From Sulfitobacter sp. M05 (GTDB taxonomy: Bacteria > Pseudomonadota > Alphaproteobacteria > Rhodobacterales > Rhodobacteraceae), in NCBI RefSeq assembly GCF_029285175.1, contig NZ_JABEDH010000001.1, positions 1,577,116 to 1,641,115 on the forward strand: DNA of 64,000 nt, given 5' to 3'. Shown piece by piece: positions 1 to 10,400 of this stretch. Made by a program: the position numbers and the translations under genes. Under the pieces are notes generated by a model. The model was not told the origin of the DNA. It worked only from the letters and a program-made list of their open reading frames with translations, and made no database searches. Position 1 is the stretch's first letter. The number at the start of each line of letters is the position of its first letter.

Positions 1-36
1 CAGAGCGCTGCTTTGGGCGCTATGTCTGAACTATGA
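1..36 (+). CDS. C-terminal end of an upstream gene (partial)
   Basis: The first frame stays open from base 1 and ends QSAALGAMSEL-stop at 34-36. The stop overlaps the start of the next gene in an ATGA tetranucleotide, which is typical of translational coupling within an operon. Only eleven residues are visible, so the product cannot be identified. Confidence 0.4.
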   Translation, partial: QSAALGAMSEL

Positions 37-1142
37 CCGAGCAACTGATCCCAGACGCCCCCCAATCCGAACATCGCTTTCCCTGCGACACCTGCGGCAG
101 CGACCTGCGCTTTGCGCCGGATGTGGGACAACTGGTCTGTGACCATTGCGGCAATAGCGAAACCATCGAAGGGGCCGGCTTTCGCCTGCGCCCGATCACC
201 GAACAGGATCTGCACGCCGGGCTGGACGCGGACCTTCCTGCCGAACAGATGGAAGAGACCCGGGTCACCCAATGCCCTAACTGTGCCGCACAGGTCGAAT
301 TCAGCGAAACCAAACACGCCACGGAATGCCCGTTCTGCGCCACCCCTGTGGTGGTGGACACCGGCACCAACCGCCATATCAAACCCCGCGCGGTGTTGCC
401 CTTTGCCGTGCCCCAAGAGGGGGCGCGCGACGCCATGAAAGACTGGCTAGGCAGCCTTTGGTTCGCCCCAAACGGTCTACAGGAATACGCCCGCAAGGGA
501 CGCCAGATGCAGGGCATCTATGTGCCCTACTGGACCTATGACGCCGACACCCGCAGCCGCTATTCCGGCCAACGCGGCACGGTCTATTACGTCAGCGAAA
601 CCGTGGTGCGCGATGGCAAAAGAACCACCCGTCAGGTCGCCAAGGTCCGCTGGCGCGCGGCATCGGGGCGGGTGGCGCGGTTCTTTGATGATGTTCTGGT
701 GCTGGCCTCAAACTCCCTGCCCAAGAAATACACCGATGCGCTGGAACCCTGGGATCTGTCAGCGCTGGAACCCTACGCCCCGGAATACCTCGCCGGGTTC
801 CACGCCGAGGCCTATTCGGTCCCGCTCAGGGACGGCTTTGCCGAGGCCCGCGCCCATATGGACCGGGTGATTGAACGGGATGTGAAATTCGACATCGGTG
901 GCGACCGCCAGCGGGTGCATTCCATCGACACAGACCTCAGCAACCTGACCTTCAAGCACATCCTTCTGCCGGTCTGGCTGGCAGCCTATAAATACCGTGG
1001 CAAAACCTATCGCTTTGTCGTCAACGGACGCACCGGACGGGTACAGGGCGAACGCCCCTACTCGGCCATCAAAATCACCATCGCAGTGATCCTCGGCGCG
1101 ATAGCCGCAGGCGTCATCGGCTATCTGGCAGCACAAAAATGA
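33..1142 (+). CDS. Zinc-ribbon protein with C-terminal membrane anchor
   Basis: A 369-residue protein with four CxxC knuckles at about residues 18-21, 36-39, 81-84 and 99-102. These form two zinc ribbons of the TFIIB/rubredoxin-like type. A long conserved central domain follows, then one hydrophobic helix at about 345-365, so it is probably tail-anchored in the inner membrane. Homologues in Rhodobacteraceae are often labelled 'primosomal protein N'/superfamily II helicase-like' because of the zinc ribbon, but no helicase motifs are present here. The start overlaps the stop of the preceding gene (ATGA) and the stop overlaps the nitroreductase start in the same way. The molecular role is unknown. 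Confidence 0.75.
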   Translation: MTEQLIPDAPQSEHRFPCDTCGSDLRFAPDVGQLVCDHCGNSETIEGAGFRLRPITEQDLHAGLDADLPAEQMEETRVTQCPNCAAQVEFSETKHATECPFCATPVVVDTGTNRHIKPRAVLPFAVPQEGARDAMKDWLGSLWFAPNGLQEYARKGRQMQGIYVPYWTYDADTRSRYSGQRGTVYYVSETVVRDGKRTTRQVAKVRWRAASGRVARFFDDVLVLASNSLPKKYTDALEPWDLSALEPYAPEYLAGFHAEAYSVPLRDGFAEARAHMDRVIERDVKFDIGGDRQRVHSIDTDLSNLTFKHILLPVWLAAYKYRGKTYRFVVNGRTGRVQGERPYSAIKITIAVILGAIAAGVIGYLAAQK

Positions 1143-1813
1143 CCGCATATGACACGCTGAACGACACGTTGAAATCGCGCTATTCCTGCCGCGCCTTCCG
1201 CCCCGATCCCGTCCCCGACAGCACCATCACCAAAATCGTCGAGGCCGCCCGCCATGTGCCCTCCTGGTGCAATGCCCAGCCTTGGCAGGTCACGATCACC
1301 AAAGGGAACGCAACGCAGGCCTTTCGCACCATGCTCAGCGATCTGGCCGCCAACGGCACCCTGCCCGCCCCCGACCTTGCCTGGCCCAGCGACTATACAG
1401 GCGCATATGCCGACCGCCGCCGCACCTGCGGTTTTCAACTTTATGATGCTGTTGGCATCGAAAAATCCAACCGCGCTGGCCGGACAGCCCAAATGATGCG
1501 CAACTATGCCCTGTTTGACGCCCCCCATGTGGCCATCATCCATTCCCCCGGCGAACTTGGCCCCTATGGTGCCATGGACAGTGGCGGCTTTGTCACCGCC
1601 TTCACTCTGGCTGCAACAGCGCTTGGCGTCGCCACCATCCCCCAAGCCGCGATTGCCGCCTATGCCCCGCAGGTCCGCGACCACCTTGGCATTGCAGACG
1701 ACCGCTTGGTGCTTTGCGCGATATCCTTCGGCTATGCCGACCCCGATCACCCCGCCAACGGATTTCGCACCAGCCGGGCCACCGCCGCAGACATCATCGA
1801 CTGGAAAGAGTGA
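1139..1813 (+). CDS. Nitroreductase family protein
   Basis: A 224-residue FMN-dependent nitroreductase-like oxidoreductase. The N-terminal pattern RYSCRAFRPDPVPDSTI followed by EAARHVPSWCNAQPWQV is the classic FMN-binding start of the family. A GVATIPQAAIAAY segment near residue 165 and a C-terminal FGYADPDHPANGFR segment also fit. Members reduce nitro groups, quinones or related electron acceptors with NAD(P)H; the physiological substrate cannot be told. It overlaps the upstream zinc-ribbon gene by four bases, so the two are probably co-translated. It is likely cytoplasmic because no signal peptide is present. Confidence 0.88.
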   Translation: MTAYDTLNDTLKSRYSCRAFRPDPVPDSTITKIVEAARHVPSWCNAQPWQVTITKGNATQAFRTMLSDLAANGTLPAPDLAWPSDYTGAYADRRRTCGFQLYDAVGIEKSNRAGRTAQMMRNYALFDAPHVAIIHSPGELGPYGAMDSGGFVTAFTLAATALGVATIPQAAIAAYAPQVRDHLGIADDRLVLCAISFGYADPDHPANGFRTSRATAADIIDWKE

Positions 1814-1913
1814 AATGTTCCCGATCCCCTCAACAGCAAATTGCCCCGTCTCTTGCCCCCCGCGCATAGGCACCCTGCCCCGTGATCTGCCTGCAACATC
1901 GGGGGCCTTCTAA

Positions 1914-2357
1914 ATGCGCGCCCTTTTGCAACGTGTCACCGCGGCAAGTGTCACCGTGGACGGCTCAACCATCTCCGAAATCACCCATGGCCTGCTGATC
2001 TTCGTCTGCGCCATGCCCGACGACACCCCGGCAACCGCCAAGGCGCTGGCCGCCAAAGTCGCCAAACTGCGCCTGTTCAAAGACGCTGACGGTAAAATGA
2101 ACCTCAGCCTGCCCCAGACCGGCGGCGCGGCCCTTGTGGTCAGCCAGTTCACCCTGGCCGCCGACACCCGCCGCGGCACACGTCCGGGCTTTTCCTATGC
2201 CGCCAAACCCGACCTCGCCAAATCCCTCTATGAAGGGTTTGCCGATGACATCGCCGCCCTTGGCATCCCCACCCAACGCGGCCGCTTCGGTGCGGATATG
2301 TCCGTCGCCCTCACCAATGACGGGCCGGTCACCATCTGGCTCGATACCGACACCTGA
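1914..2357 (+). CDS. dtd: D-aminoacyl-tRNA deacylase
   Basis: A 147-residue protein of normal Dtd length. It starts [17 protein letters not shown] and carries the family's [18 protein letters not shown] active-site region near residues 76-93, plus a C-terminal [18 protein letters not shown] block holding the cross-subunit Gly-Pro-type motif. The enzyme removes D-amino acids (and glycine) mis-attached to tRNA and so proofreads translation. It lies about 100 bases after the nitroreductase gene on the same strand and is probably in the same transcription unit or an adjacent one. Confidence 0.95.
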   Translation: MRALLQRVTAASVTVDGSTISEITHGLLIFVCAMPDDTPATAKALAAKVAKLRLFKDADGKMNLSLPQTGGAALVVSQFTLAADTRRGTRPGFSYAAKPDLAKSLYEGFADDIAALGIPTQRGRFGADMSVALTNDGPVTIWLDTDT

Positions 2358-2597
2358 TCAACCTTGGTTTCGGAGCCGCCCTTGCTTGAGAACAGGCGGA
2401 CATAAGACGCGACAGCTGCCAAGGCAAATCTACGCGGGGCCCCTTTGGGGATACGTTGATTTTCCTTTGCGGGTGGCGTGGCTTTTGTCAGACAGAGATC
2501 AATCAAGGGCGGCTCTGAAACCGCTTGGTTTTGGTGGGCCCGCAGCCTCTTTTCTCTCTTGTACCATTGCGGCCCCTATCGCCGCGCCGCCCCGCGC

Positions 2598-3788
2598 CTA
2601 TGGCTCGCGGAAGGCTTCCTTGCTCTTATACAAGGGCTTCAGCAGATACTGTAAAACCGTCTTCGACCCTGTGTGCAATTCCACACTGGCCTGCATCCCC
2701 GGCCTGATCCGCAAGGACGCCTGCCGCTCGGTCAGATGTTCGGTATCCACCTGTAAGGTCACCTTATAATGCGGGTTCCCATCCGCCTCACGTGCCCGTT
2801 CGTCTTTGAACGTATCGGCGGAAATCAACGTCACCTTGCCCTTTAACGTCCCGAAAATTGTATAGTCATAGGCCGAAAGCTTCACAGTCGCCTCCTGCCC
2901 GGGACGCACGCCGGCGATATCCTCGGGCTTCACCCGCGCCTCAACAAACAGCTCTTCACCCAAAGGGATGATCTGCAAAATCTCTTCGCCCGGGCGCACA
3001 ACACCGCCAATGGTCGTGACCGACAGGTTGTTCACAATCCCCCGCATCGGGCTGACCAGAACCGTGCGGTTCAACTGGTCGGTGCTGGATTTCAAATTCT
3101 GGCGCAATGTTGCCAGCTCTTTCAACACATCGGAGTATTCCTGTGCCCGTTCCAGCTCGGTCCGGGTCGTCACCTCGTCATGGCGAATCTGCGCATCCGC
3201 ATAAGATTTGCGCGCCCGCGTCGCTTCGATCAGGGAAACGATATTGCGCTCCAACAGATCGTTCATCAGGTTTGCTTCGCGCTCGGCCTCGATCAACACC
3301 CGTTTCGCCCCGTCCGAACGGGATACAAAATCAGACTGGCGTGCCCGCAACAGCGACCGCTCCGAGGCAACAATATCAGGTGTGCGCGCGGCCCATTCAT
3401 CGGGCACGGTAAAGTCAAACTGCCCGGCCAGCTCGGCCTCAAGCCGCAGTCGGCGAATTTCGAAGGCTGAAATCTGGTCGCGCAGATCATCCACCGACGA
3501 TTGGAACTGCGTGCCATGCAGCCGCGCCAGCACGTCACCGCGCTCCACGATATCGCCTTCGCCCACGGCCAGCTCGGCCAGGATACCACCCTCAAGGTTC
3601 TGAATGATCTGTGGCCGCGAGGATGAGATCATCGATCCTTCTGCCCGCACAATTTCGTCAACCCAGGCAAAAGCCGCCCAGATCATAAACACCAGCACCG
3701 CCCCGCCACACAGCCAGATCACCGCAGAAGGGCCGCGCATCTGGCGCCCCATTTGCGCATCCATCGTGGTGGGGTTCACTAGTGTCAT
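2598..3788 (-). CDS. HlyD-family type I secretion periplasmic adaptor
   Basis: A 396-residue membrane fusion protein. It has a short cytoplasmic N-terminus, one transmembrane helix at about 20-43, a lipoyl/barrel half (IIQNLEGGILAELAVGEGDIVERGDVLARL), a long alpha-helical hairpin, and a second barrel half (MRGIVNNLSVTTIGGVVRPGEEILQI). The C-terminus is the HlyD-family region (GMQASVELHTGSKTVLQYLLKPL). It links the inner-membrane ABC ATPase to the TolC pore. Its ATG overlaps the stop of the ATPase gene (ATGA), and it is the last gene of the leftward adhesin-secretion operon. Confidence 0.93.
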   Translation of the reverse strand: MTLVNPTTMDAQMGRQMRGPSAVIWLCGGAVLVFMIWAAFAWVDEIVRAEGSMISSSRPQIIQNLEGGILAELAVGEGDIVERGDVLARLHGTQFQSSVDDLRDQISAFEIRRLRLEAELAGQFDFTVPDEWAARTPDIVASERSLLRARQSDFVSRSDGAKRVLIEAEREANLMNDLLERNIVSLIEATRARKSYADAQIRHDEVTTRTELERAQEYSDVLKELATLRQNLKSSTDQLNRTVLVSPMRGIVNNLSVTTIGGVVRPGEEILQIIPLGEELFVEARVKPEDIAGVRPGQEATVKLSAYDYTIFGTLKGKVTLISADTFKDERAREADGNPHYKVTLQVDTEHLTERQASLRIRPGMQASVELHTGSKTVLQYLLKPLYKSKEAFREP

Positions 3789-6013
3789 GCCGCCTGCCCT
3801 TTTGTACTCGCAAGATGGCTCAGCACCTTGTCCTTGGGTCCGTCAATTGTCATCTGCCCGCCCTGCAAAACCAGCGTCCGCTCGGTCAGCGCTAGAATCG
3901 GCGCACGGTGCGTCGCGATAATCGCGGTGCGCCCCTCCATCCAGGTTTCCAACCGGCTGACCAAAGTGCGCTCAAGCGTCTGGTCCAGCGCCGCCGTCGG
4001 CTCATCCAGCAGGCATACCTTGGGGTCCTGCAACCACAACCGGGCCCAGCCGATCGACTGGCGCTGGCCAATGCTCAGCCCTGCGCCATTGTCCTTGATC
4101 TCAAGGTCCAGCCCCTTGTGATGTTCTTTCACAAACGGCCCCAAGCCAGCAAAATCCAGCGCCGCCTGCAAGCGTTTGTCATCGCGTTCCAGCATCGTCA
4201 GGTTCAGGTTATCGCGCAGGGTGCCAGCAAACAGGCGCACATCCTGCCCCAGATACCCAATCAACCGGCGCAAATCGCGCGGTTCAATCTGGCTCATCTC
4301 GGTACCGTCAATCATCACCCGTCCGGTTTCCGGCGAATAAAGACCGCTGAGCAGCTTCAACAAGGACGACTTGCCCGACCCGTTGGCCCCCAACACCGCA
4401 ACCTTCTGCCCTGGCAGGATCGCCATGCCTTTGATGTTCAGTGTCGGCGCACCGTCCTCTTCATAGCGGAAGGTCACATCGCGCAGCTCGAAATGCCCCT
4501 TCAGGCTCTCGCGGCGCAGATAGGTACGGTCTTCGCTTGCGTCCTGTTCGGCACCGGCAATCATTTCCAATCCGTCCAGCGCCGATTTCACATTGCCCCA
4601 ACGCGCCATCGTGCCCGCCAGCTGTGTCAGCGGCGACAGGGTGCGCCCGGTCAGAATGCCAACCGCAATGATCGACCCCACCGTAAACTGACCCGCAAAC
4701 ACCAGATATGTACCGGTGATCACCGCCGCCACATAGGTGCCCTGCTGCACACCCTGCGACCAGAATGTCAGGGTCGAAGCCAGCTTGCGCTGCTCTGAAG
4801 ATTTCACTGCCTGCACCGTGTTCAGCTCTTGCCACAGACGCGCAACACGATCCTCACCACGCTGGGTCTTGATCGTATCAAGCTCAAAAATCGTTTCATG
4901 CAACAAGCGCGAGGATTTCGCAGAAGCCCCTTGGGTTTCCTGGGTCAGGCGGATCATCTTGCGCTGCAAAAAGAACCCCGGGATCACCATAAGGATACCG
5001 CCAAGTATCAGTACCCAAACAACATTCCCCGCAATGCTGGCCACCAGAAACAAAAACACAAAGATGAACGGCACATCCGCAATCGTGCCAATGGTCGAGG
5101 CGGTAAAGAACTCGCGCACCGATCCGAATTCACGCATCGCCGAAAACACCTGATTGGGGGCCTGCCCCTTGGCATCCGATTTCATCCCCAAAATCCGGTC
5201 CATCAGAACCTGAAGCACGGAAATCTCGATCTGCCGCCCTGCCCCATCCATCAGACGCGCCCGCGCAATCTTGATAAAGGCTTCCATCAACAGGGCCAGC
5301 CCGGCACCAATTGCCAGCACCCACAGGGTGGCTTCGGACTGGTGCGGAATAACCCGGTCATAAACCTGCAAGGAAAACAGCGCCACGGCCACCGCCAAAA
5401 GGTTCGCCACAAACGACCCCATTGCAACCTCGGCCATCTGGCGCTTGAACCGGCCAAACTGCCCCCAGAACCAATGCGGCGCGGCACTTTCGGTCTTGTG
5501 GGTTTCGGCTACCTTGGCCAGCGGGGTTTCGGCCCGCACCAGCAAGCCGGCAAAAAATGGCTTGAAATCGCTGACCGGCACAAATGCCCGGTTGTCAGGG
5601 CAGCTGGTGTCGAAAATGATCAGATCGCCACGCGACTGCCCCATCACCAACAAGACCTGACCGGATGTCATATAGGCCAGCGCCGGCCAGAGATCCGCCG
5701 TCAAAGGGCCTTCCTTGGTCACCTGCGCCAACAATCCCAGCGTGCGCAACCCGTGGGCAATGGCCGATGCCTCGTCCTTGTCCTTGGCCCCCTCACGGGT
5801 GGCCCCCCCAATGGCTTCGAACAAATCGCGCCGGACGGCCTCAACCCCCAGCAAACCCGCATAGGTTACGGCCAGCTGGGCACGCACGTTAATACGTTCT
5901 TCAAAACTAGAGGGTTTCGAGACATCAGCAGGACGCCCGTCCCCATTGGCCGCCGCCAGACGTCCCTGATTTCCATTGCTGATCTTAAGGGTGAACGCGC
6001 GCTTCTCGGTCAA
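3785..6013 (-). CDS. Type I secretion system permease/ATPase (LapB/LssB type)
   Basis: A 742-residue ABC exporter. The N-terminal 150 residues are a C39-like domain without the catalytic Cys and His, so it likely docks the substrate without cleaving it. A six-helix transmembrane domain follows. The C-terminal nucleotide-binding domain has Walker A GANGSGKSS near 542-550, signature LSIGQRQS near 647 and Walker B VCLLDEP near 667-672. This architecture is typical of exporters for large repeat adhesins. It overlaps both neighbours by four bases. The operon context (adhesin, TolC, HlyD) says its cargo is the Ig-repeat protein encoded upstream. Confidence 0.93.
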   Translation of the reverse strand: MTEKRAFTLKISNGNQGRLAAANGDGRPADVSKPSSFEERINVRAQLAVTYAGLLGVEAVRRDLFEAIGGATREGAKDKDEASAIAHGLRTLGLLAQVTKEGPLTADLWPALAYMTSGQVLLVMGQSRGDLIIFDTSCPDNRAFVPVSDFKPFFAGLLVRAETPLAKVAETHKTESAAPHWFWGQFGRFKRQMAEVAMGSFVANLLAVAVALFSLQVYDRVIPHQSEATLWVLAIGAGLALLMEAFIKIARARLMDGAGRQIEISVLQVLMDRILGMKSDAKGQAPNQVFSAMREFGSVREFFTASTIGTIADVPFIFVFLFLVASIAGNVVWVLILGGILMVIPGFFLQRKMIRLTQETQGASAKSSRLLHETIFELDTIKTQRGEDRVARLWQELNTVQAVKSSEQRKLASTLTFWSQGVQQGTYVAAVITGTYLVFAGQFTVGSIIAVGILTGRTLSPLTQLAGTMARWGNVKSALDGLEMIAGAEQDASEDRTYLRRESLKGHFELRDVTFRYEEDGAPTLNIKGMAILPGQKVAVLGANGSGKSSLLKLLSGLYSPETGRVMIDGTEMSQIEPRDLRRLIGYLGQDVRLFAGTLRDNLNLTMLERDDKRLQAALDFAGLGPFVKEHHKGLDLEIKDNGAGLSIGQRQSIGWARLWLQDPKVCLLDEPTAALDQTLERTLVSRLETWMEGRTAIIATHRAPILALTERTLVLQGGQMTIDGPKDKVLSHLASTKGQAA

Positions 6014-7326
6014 ATCTCGTCCCCATCAGCCAGCACGCCCAACAGGCGCGCCAGATCGAGCTGCAACTGCGCAGCCTCATACTTTAACGTCACCTCTGTC
6101 TGCTGCTGGCGCACAAAGGTCTCGTAAACACTCACAACATCCATGACCTGCCGCTGACCGGCGTCATATTGTTCCTGAAACACCTCCAGATTGCGCTGTG
6201 CCTGCGCGGTCAGACCGGCAGCCTCATCCGCCTGCCGTGACTTGGCGGCAATCTGCCCTTCCAGCTTGCGCAGCTTGCGGTTGGCATCTTCATTGGCTTG
6301 CGCCACCTGCCGCCCCGCCGCTTCCTTGGCCTCTTCGATGGCCCGCAGGGTTGCGCCAGTGCCAAAGCCCAGCAAGGTATCCGAGCTGACCCGCAACCCG
6401 ATATCGGAATTCTCGCCGATTGTTCCGCCCGCGGACAAACCGGGCAACTGGTTCGCACGGTCAATCTTTGCCGCCGCGATGGCCCGGGTCTTCTCGGCCT
6501 CGGCCAGCACCACGTCCAGAGGCTGTGCCGCCTCGGCAGACACCCGCAAGGACGGCGCACCGCGCAGCCCGCTTAAGGGGTCGATGGACATGGCGTTCAA
6601 TTCGGCAATCGCTGTATTGGCAGCTTCGATATTGGCCGCGCGGTCGGCACGGATCTCCGACAGCTTCTGACGCAGGATGTTCAAATCCGATCTGTCCGAC
6701 ACCCCGCCCTTAACACGTTCCGACATGATATATTCGAACCGCCCCATATCGCGCAGCGAGGCATCCGACAGGGCCGCCTTTTCACGCCCCTCCGCCGCCG
6801 CCACATAAAGCGCAAGTGCTGTATGTACCCGGTCGTTTGTATCTTTCGCCAGGTTCACCGCTGCAACCTCAACGTCGGCAATGGCAAACTCGCGTTCCCC
6901 CTTGCGACGGCCATTGTCAAACAGCACCTGATCCACCACCAGATTTGCCACCAACGACCCCAGTGAGGTCAGGCTGATGTCCGGTCCGATTTTGGGCAAC
7001 CAGTTCTTCGAGGCCGCCTCGGAACGCAAGCGCGCCGCGCGCAAATCGGATTCCGCGGCCCGTGAACTTGCCGCCAATACCGACGTGGCAACCTGTTCAT
7101 AGCTGCTGCCGGAGGGCAGAGCCGAACGGCGGGCCGACAATCCCTGAATGATCGCGCTTTCGGAATTTACTTTTTCCGCATGGCTGGGCCGGGCAACAGA
7201 GCTGGCATCAGGGGACCGCAGCCGCGCCACAAAGTCACCCGCCTCACTGCCTGCGTCTGACAGGCATCCTGTCAGGGTAAACGCAACCGCGCACACGCCG
7301 ACTGCCCTGTTCACACCTTGCCCCAT
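6010..7326 (-). CDS. TolC-family outer membrane channel, lipoprotein type
   Basis: A 438-residue outer membrane efflux protein. The N-terminus has a signal with a lipobox-like LTGC at about residues 18-21, so it is probably lipidated. Long helical segments rich in Ala, Arg and Glu (for example EREFAIADVEVAAVNL and AEEAKEAAGRQVAQANEDANRKLRK) match the TolC coiled-coil tunnel. It forms the outer-membrane exit of the type I system. The stop overlaps the ATPase start. A gap of 87 bases with a strong hairpin separates it from the adhesin gene upstream. Confidence 0.88.
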   Translation of the reverse strand: MGQGVNRAVGVCAVAFTLTGCLSDAGSEAGDFVARLRSPDASSVARPSHAEKVNSESAIIQGLSARRSALPSGSSYEQVATSVLAASSRAAESDLRAARLRSEAASKNWLPKIGPDISLTSLGSLVANLVVDQVLFDNGRRKGEREFAIADVEVAAVNLAKDTNDRVHTALALYVAAAEGREKAALSDASLRDMGRFEYIMSERVKGGVSDRSDLNILRQKLSEIRADRAANIEAANTAIAELNAMSIDPLSGLRGAPSLRVSAEAAQPLDVVLAEAEKTRAIAAAKIDRANQLPGLSAGGTIGENSDIGLRVSSDTLLGFGTGATLRAIEEAKEAAGRQVAQANEDANRKLRKLEGQIAAKSRQADEAAGLTAQAQRNLEVFQEQYDAGQRQVMDVVSVYETFVRQQQTEVTLKYEAAQLQLDLARLLGVLADGDEI

Positions 7327-7370
7327 ATCATGCCCTCAAAGCCTCGGCCTTGCGGCCGATATTAACCGGG

Positions 7371-7396
7371 GGCGCGGGTCATTTGACGCCCGCGCC
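7371..7396 (-). terminator. Intercistronic hairpin between adhesin and tolC-like gene
   Basis: An 8-bp perfect GC-only stem (GGCGCGGG at 7371-7378 pairs with CCCGCGCC at 7389-7396) with a 10-nt loop lies just after the adhesin stop. No T-tract follows in the transcribed direction, so it is more likely an attenuator or mRNA-stabilising hairpin than a full terminator. It could set a high adhesin-to-exporter ratio. Confidence 0.45.
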
Positions 7397-7413
7397 TCTC
7401 CGTTTCTGCTTGT

Positions 7414-10400
7414 TTAGGTGATCACGTCGATTTGGTCGTCAACGATGATCGTGCCCTCGGTACCCAGTGAATAGGTGGTCTGACCACCGCTGCTGGTCCC
7501 GCGTGTCGCGCCCAGCATCGTAACCGTGTCATCCGCACCACCCAAGATCATCAGCTGGTTGGAATTGCTGGACAGCGCAAGCAAGGCAGCTTCATCAATG
7601 GTCAGATTGCCCTCTTCGGCAAAGGTCATGTCCACTGTTTCGATGTTGTAGGTGCCAAGCGCCGGGTTGTTGATCGCAATCGTTGAATTCGGCGCGCCGT
7701 CGTCTAGAACCACATAGGTGCCAGTGGTGTTCTGCGCATCATCAGTCGCTGTGATGACCAGATGCGAGCCGTCCGGCACATCCGAGTTGAACTCGATGTT
7801 GGTTTCGGGACGGGTCATGCTGGCGCCGCTCTGCGAGGCCACCTCGGTCACACTGCCATTGTCCTGCACCTGATACACCGACAGTTCATCATCGGTCAGA
7901 TCAGTCGACATCCCACGGAAGCCAACCCGGCCTTCGTTCAGACTTTCGATTGCCGGACCGGAAGGGGCCGATGTATCAATCGCCAGCGTGTCGTTGATCG
8001 TGTCGACGTTGCCAACCGCATCCGTGGCCGTGACCACGATGTTTGCGTTATAGCTGCCGTCGCGGATCGCGGAGGGCGGGATGGTCAAACTCCAGTTGCC
8101 CGCTGAATCCACAACAGCCGCGTAAGGCGTGCCATCAAAGTTGACCGATACGGTGCTGCCGATCTCGACTTCACCACCCAGATCAATGCCTGTGGCCGCT
8201 TCGGCAATGTTGACTGTGTTGTCAGCGCCGCCAACCCCGCCGTCGATGCTCAACGGCACAACTTCGGTGTCTACATTCACAACATTGGATACCGTGGCCG
8301 TGTTGCCCGCTCGGTCCGTCGCCTGCACTGAAACAGTCGCCGTATAGGTGCCCTCGGCAACCTGGCTGGCGGCATAGTTTGCCGTCCATGTGCCGTTCGG
8401 TGCAACAAGCGCATTGACCGCCACACCGTTCAGCGTGACCACAACCGCAGTTGACCCCACTTCTGTGGTCCCAGTAACCTGCACACCGCCACCGTTTACA
8501 CGCTCGGCACCGTTAATCGTGCCGTCGCCTTCGATGATATTGGCCTGCACCCCAAGGTTATCCACCCGCGTATCGACCTCGACACTGTCAGATGCATTCA
8601 GCGTGTTGCCGGCAGAATCCGTCGTGGTCGCTGTGATCTGGGCTGTATAAACGCCCGGCGTCACATCTGCGTTAGAGTAATGCGCCGTCCAGTTGCCCGC
8701 CGCATCGGCGTTCACGGTCTTGGCCACGCCACCCATGGTCACAGTGACAACCGCGTTCGGGTTGGACGTACCGGTCAGGACCACACCATCAGAAGCTTCC
8801 AGCTGGTTGATGATGTCATCGCCTTCAACCGGTGCCGGGCTGATGGTCAGAATACCGCCGTCACGGTCGATTTCGACGTTGCGGGTGATGGTGTCGACGT
8901 TGCCGGCAATGTCTGTTGCCACCGCAGTCATCACTGCGGTCTGTTCTCCTGTCGGAATGACATTGGATGCAAAGTTCACGGTCCAGCTGCCATCCGCAGC
9001 AACCGTCGCCGCCTGCGTACTGCCGCCAAAGGTCACCATCACCGAAGACCCCGGCTCGGTAGTCCCTGTCATGACAAGGCCCTGTGCCGCTTCTTCATTG
9101 TTGATGACGCCATCCGTGCCACCTGTGGAACCTGTAAAGGCAAAGTCACGCACCAGCGTATCAATGTCCACCAGACCTGTGGCCGTGCTTGAGTTGCCCA
9201 AAGCATCGGTTGCAACCGCTGTAACTGTCGCCTGCAATTCGCCGGTTGGCACTTCGCTCATGGCGAAATCCGCAGACCAGTTGCCATTGGCGTCCACTGT
9301 CGCGCTGTGCGATCCGGTGCCAAAGTTGACAACCACGGTTGATCCCGCCTGTGCGGTACCGGTCAGGGTTACACCGTCCTGCTGCTCTACCGCGTTCACA
9401 ATGCCGTCTGTTTCAACATTTGCCGTGTCGATGGTGACATTGGACACTGTGTCGATGACAACAGTGTCGGTAATGGTTGTTGTATTGCCAAATGCATCTG
9501 CGCTGACAATTGTAACCCCGGTGGAGTATTCCCCCCCCTCAAGCGTGCCTGACGCCCAGTTGACAGACCATGTGCCGCCTTCGGAAACAGTGGTTGTCTG
9601 CTCGATTCCGGCAATGGTCACCAGAATGGAGGCACCCGGCTCACCTGTACCGGACAGGGTCACCCCGCCCGCAAAGCTGACCGCGTTAAAGAAATCACCA
9701 ACTGAATCCGTACCGGTCGAGACATCCACCAACGGCGGCGTCAAATCGATCACATATCCCGGACCGTCCAGAACCACTTCGCCACCCTCGGTGACAACAG
9801 TCACGACAGCCTCATACGTGCCATCCGGTGGGAAATTCGGCGGGACAAAACTACAGGTAAAGTGACCTTCTGTGTCGATGACAGTTTCAACCTGAACATC
9901 GCCCAGCTTCACGATAACCTTGTCGCCCGGCGCACCGCCACCTGTGATGACGATCTGCTGCTCGGCGCCATCGCCACCGATCTGGCCAACGCTGTCAGGG
10001 TCATTGACATAAGGGTCCTGAACCAGATCACGGTCTCCGCCGCCACCGCCGGTGCTACCACCGCCGCCATCGCCGCCTTTACCGCCGCCACCAGCACCGA
10101 CAACCGCCGCGCCGCCAACAACAGCCGCCGCCGCAACGCCGGAACCGCCGCCCAGCAAACCGGCCCCAAGCAGGGGCGCGGGGAACATAGACACTTCATT
10201 ATCGGCATAACCGGCTGCTGCCAGCTCGGTGCGCCCCAGATAGATCAGATCATCCGAAGGAGACCACTTGCCCCACTGCTCGGTCGGGCCAAACTGCGCA
10301 TAAAGCTCGCCTGCACCCGTATCCACAAAGGCCACCTCGTTCAGGTAGCCATCAGCCGAGATAAACAAGCGGTTCGGCGTGCCGGAACCGTTGAAATAAT

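Noticed and set aside
4829..6127. A long plus-strand open frame of about 430 codons opposite the secretion ATPase gene
   Set aside because: It mirrors the codon structure of the opposite gene, has no ribosome site and its translation is rich in His, Arg, Gln and Pro without any domain. High-GC genes often leave such antisense frames.
7972..9735. Regular DNA repeat considered as a CRISPR array
   Set aside because: Units are about 294 bp, diverged and in frame, encoding Ig-like domains. There are no short identical repeats with unique spacers and no cas genes.
8693..9865. A 390-codon plus-strand frame with periodic Val/Thr/Ser-rich sequence
   Set aside because: It is the antisense reading of the adhesin's Ig-like repeats. 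The periodicity comes from the real gene.
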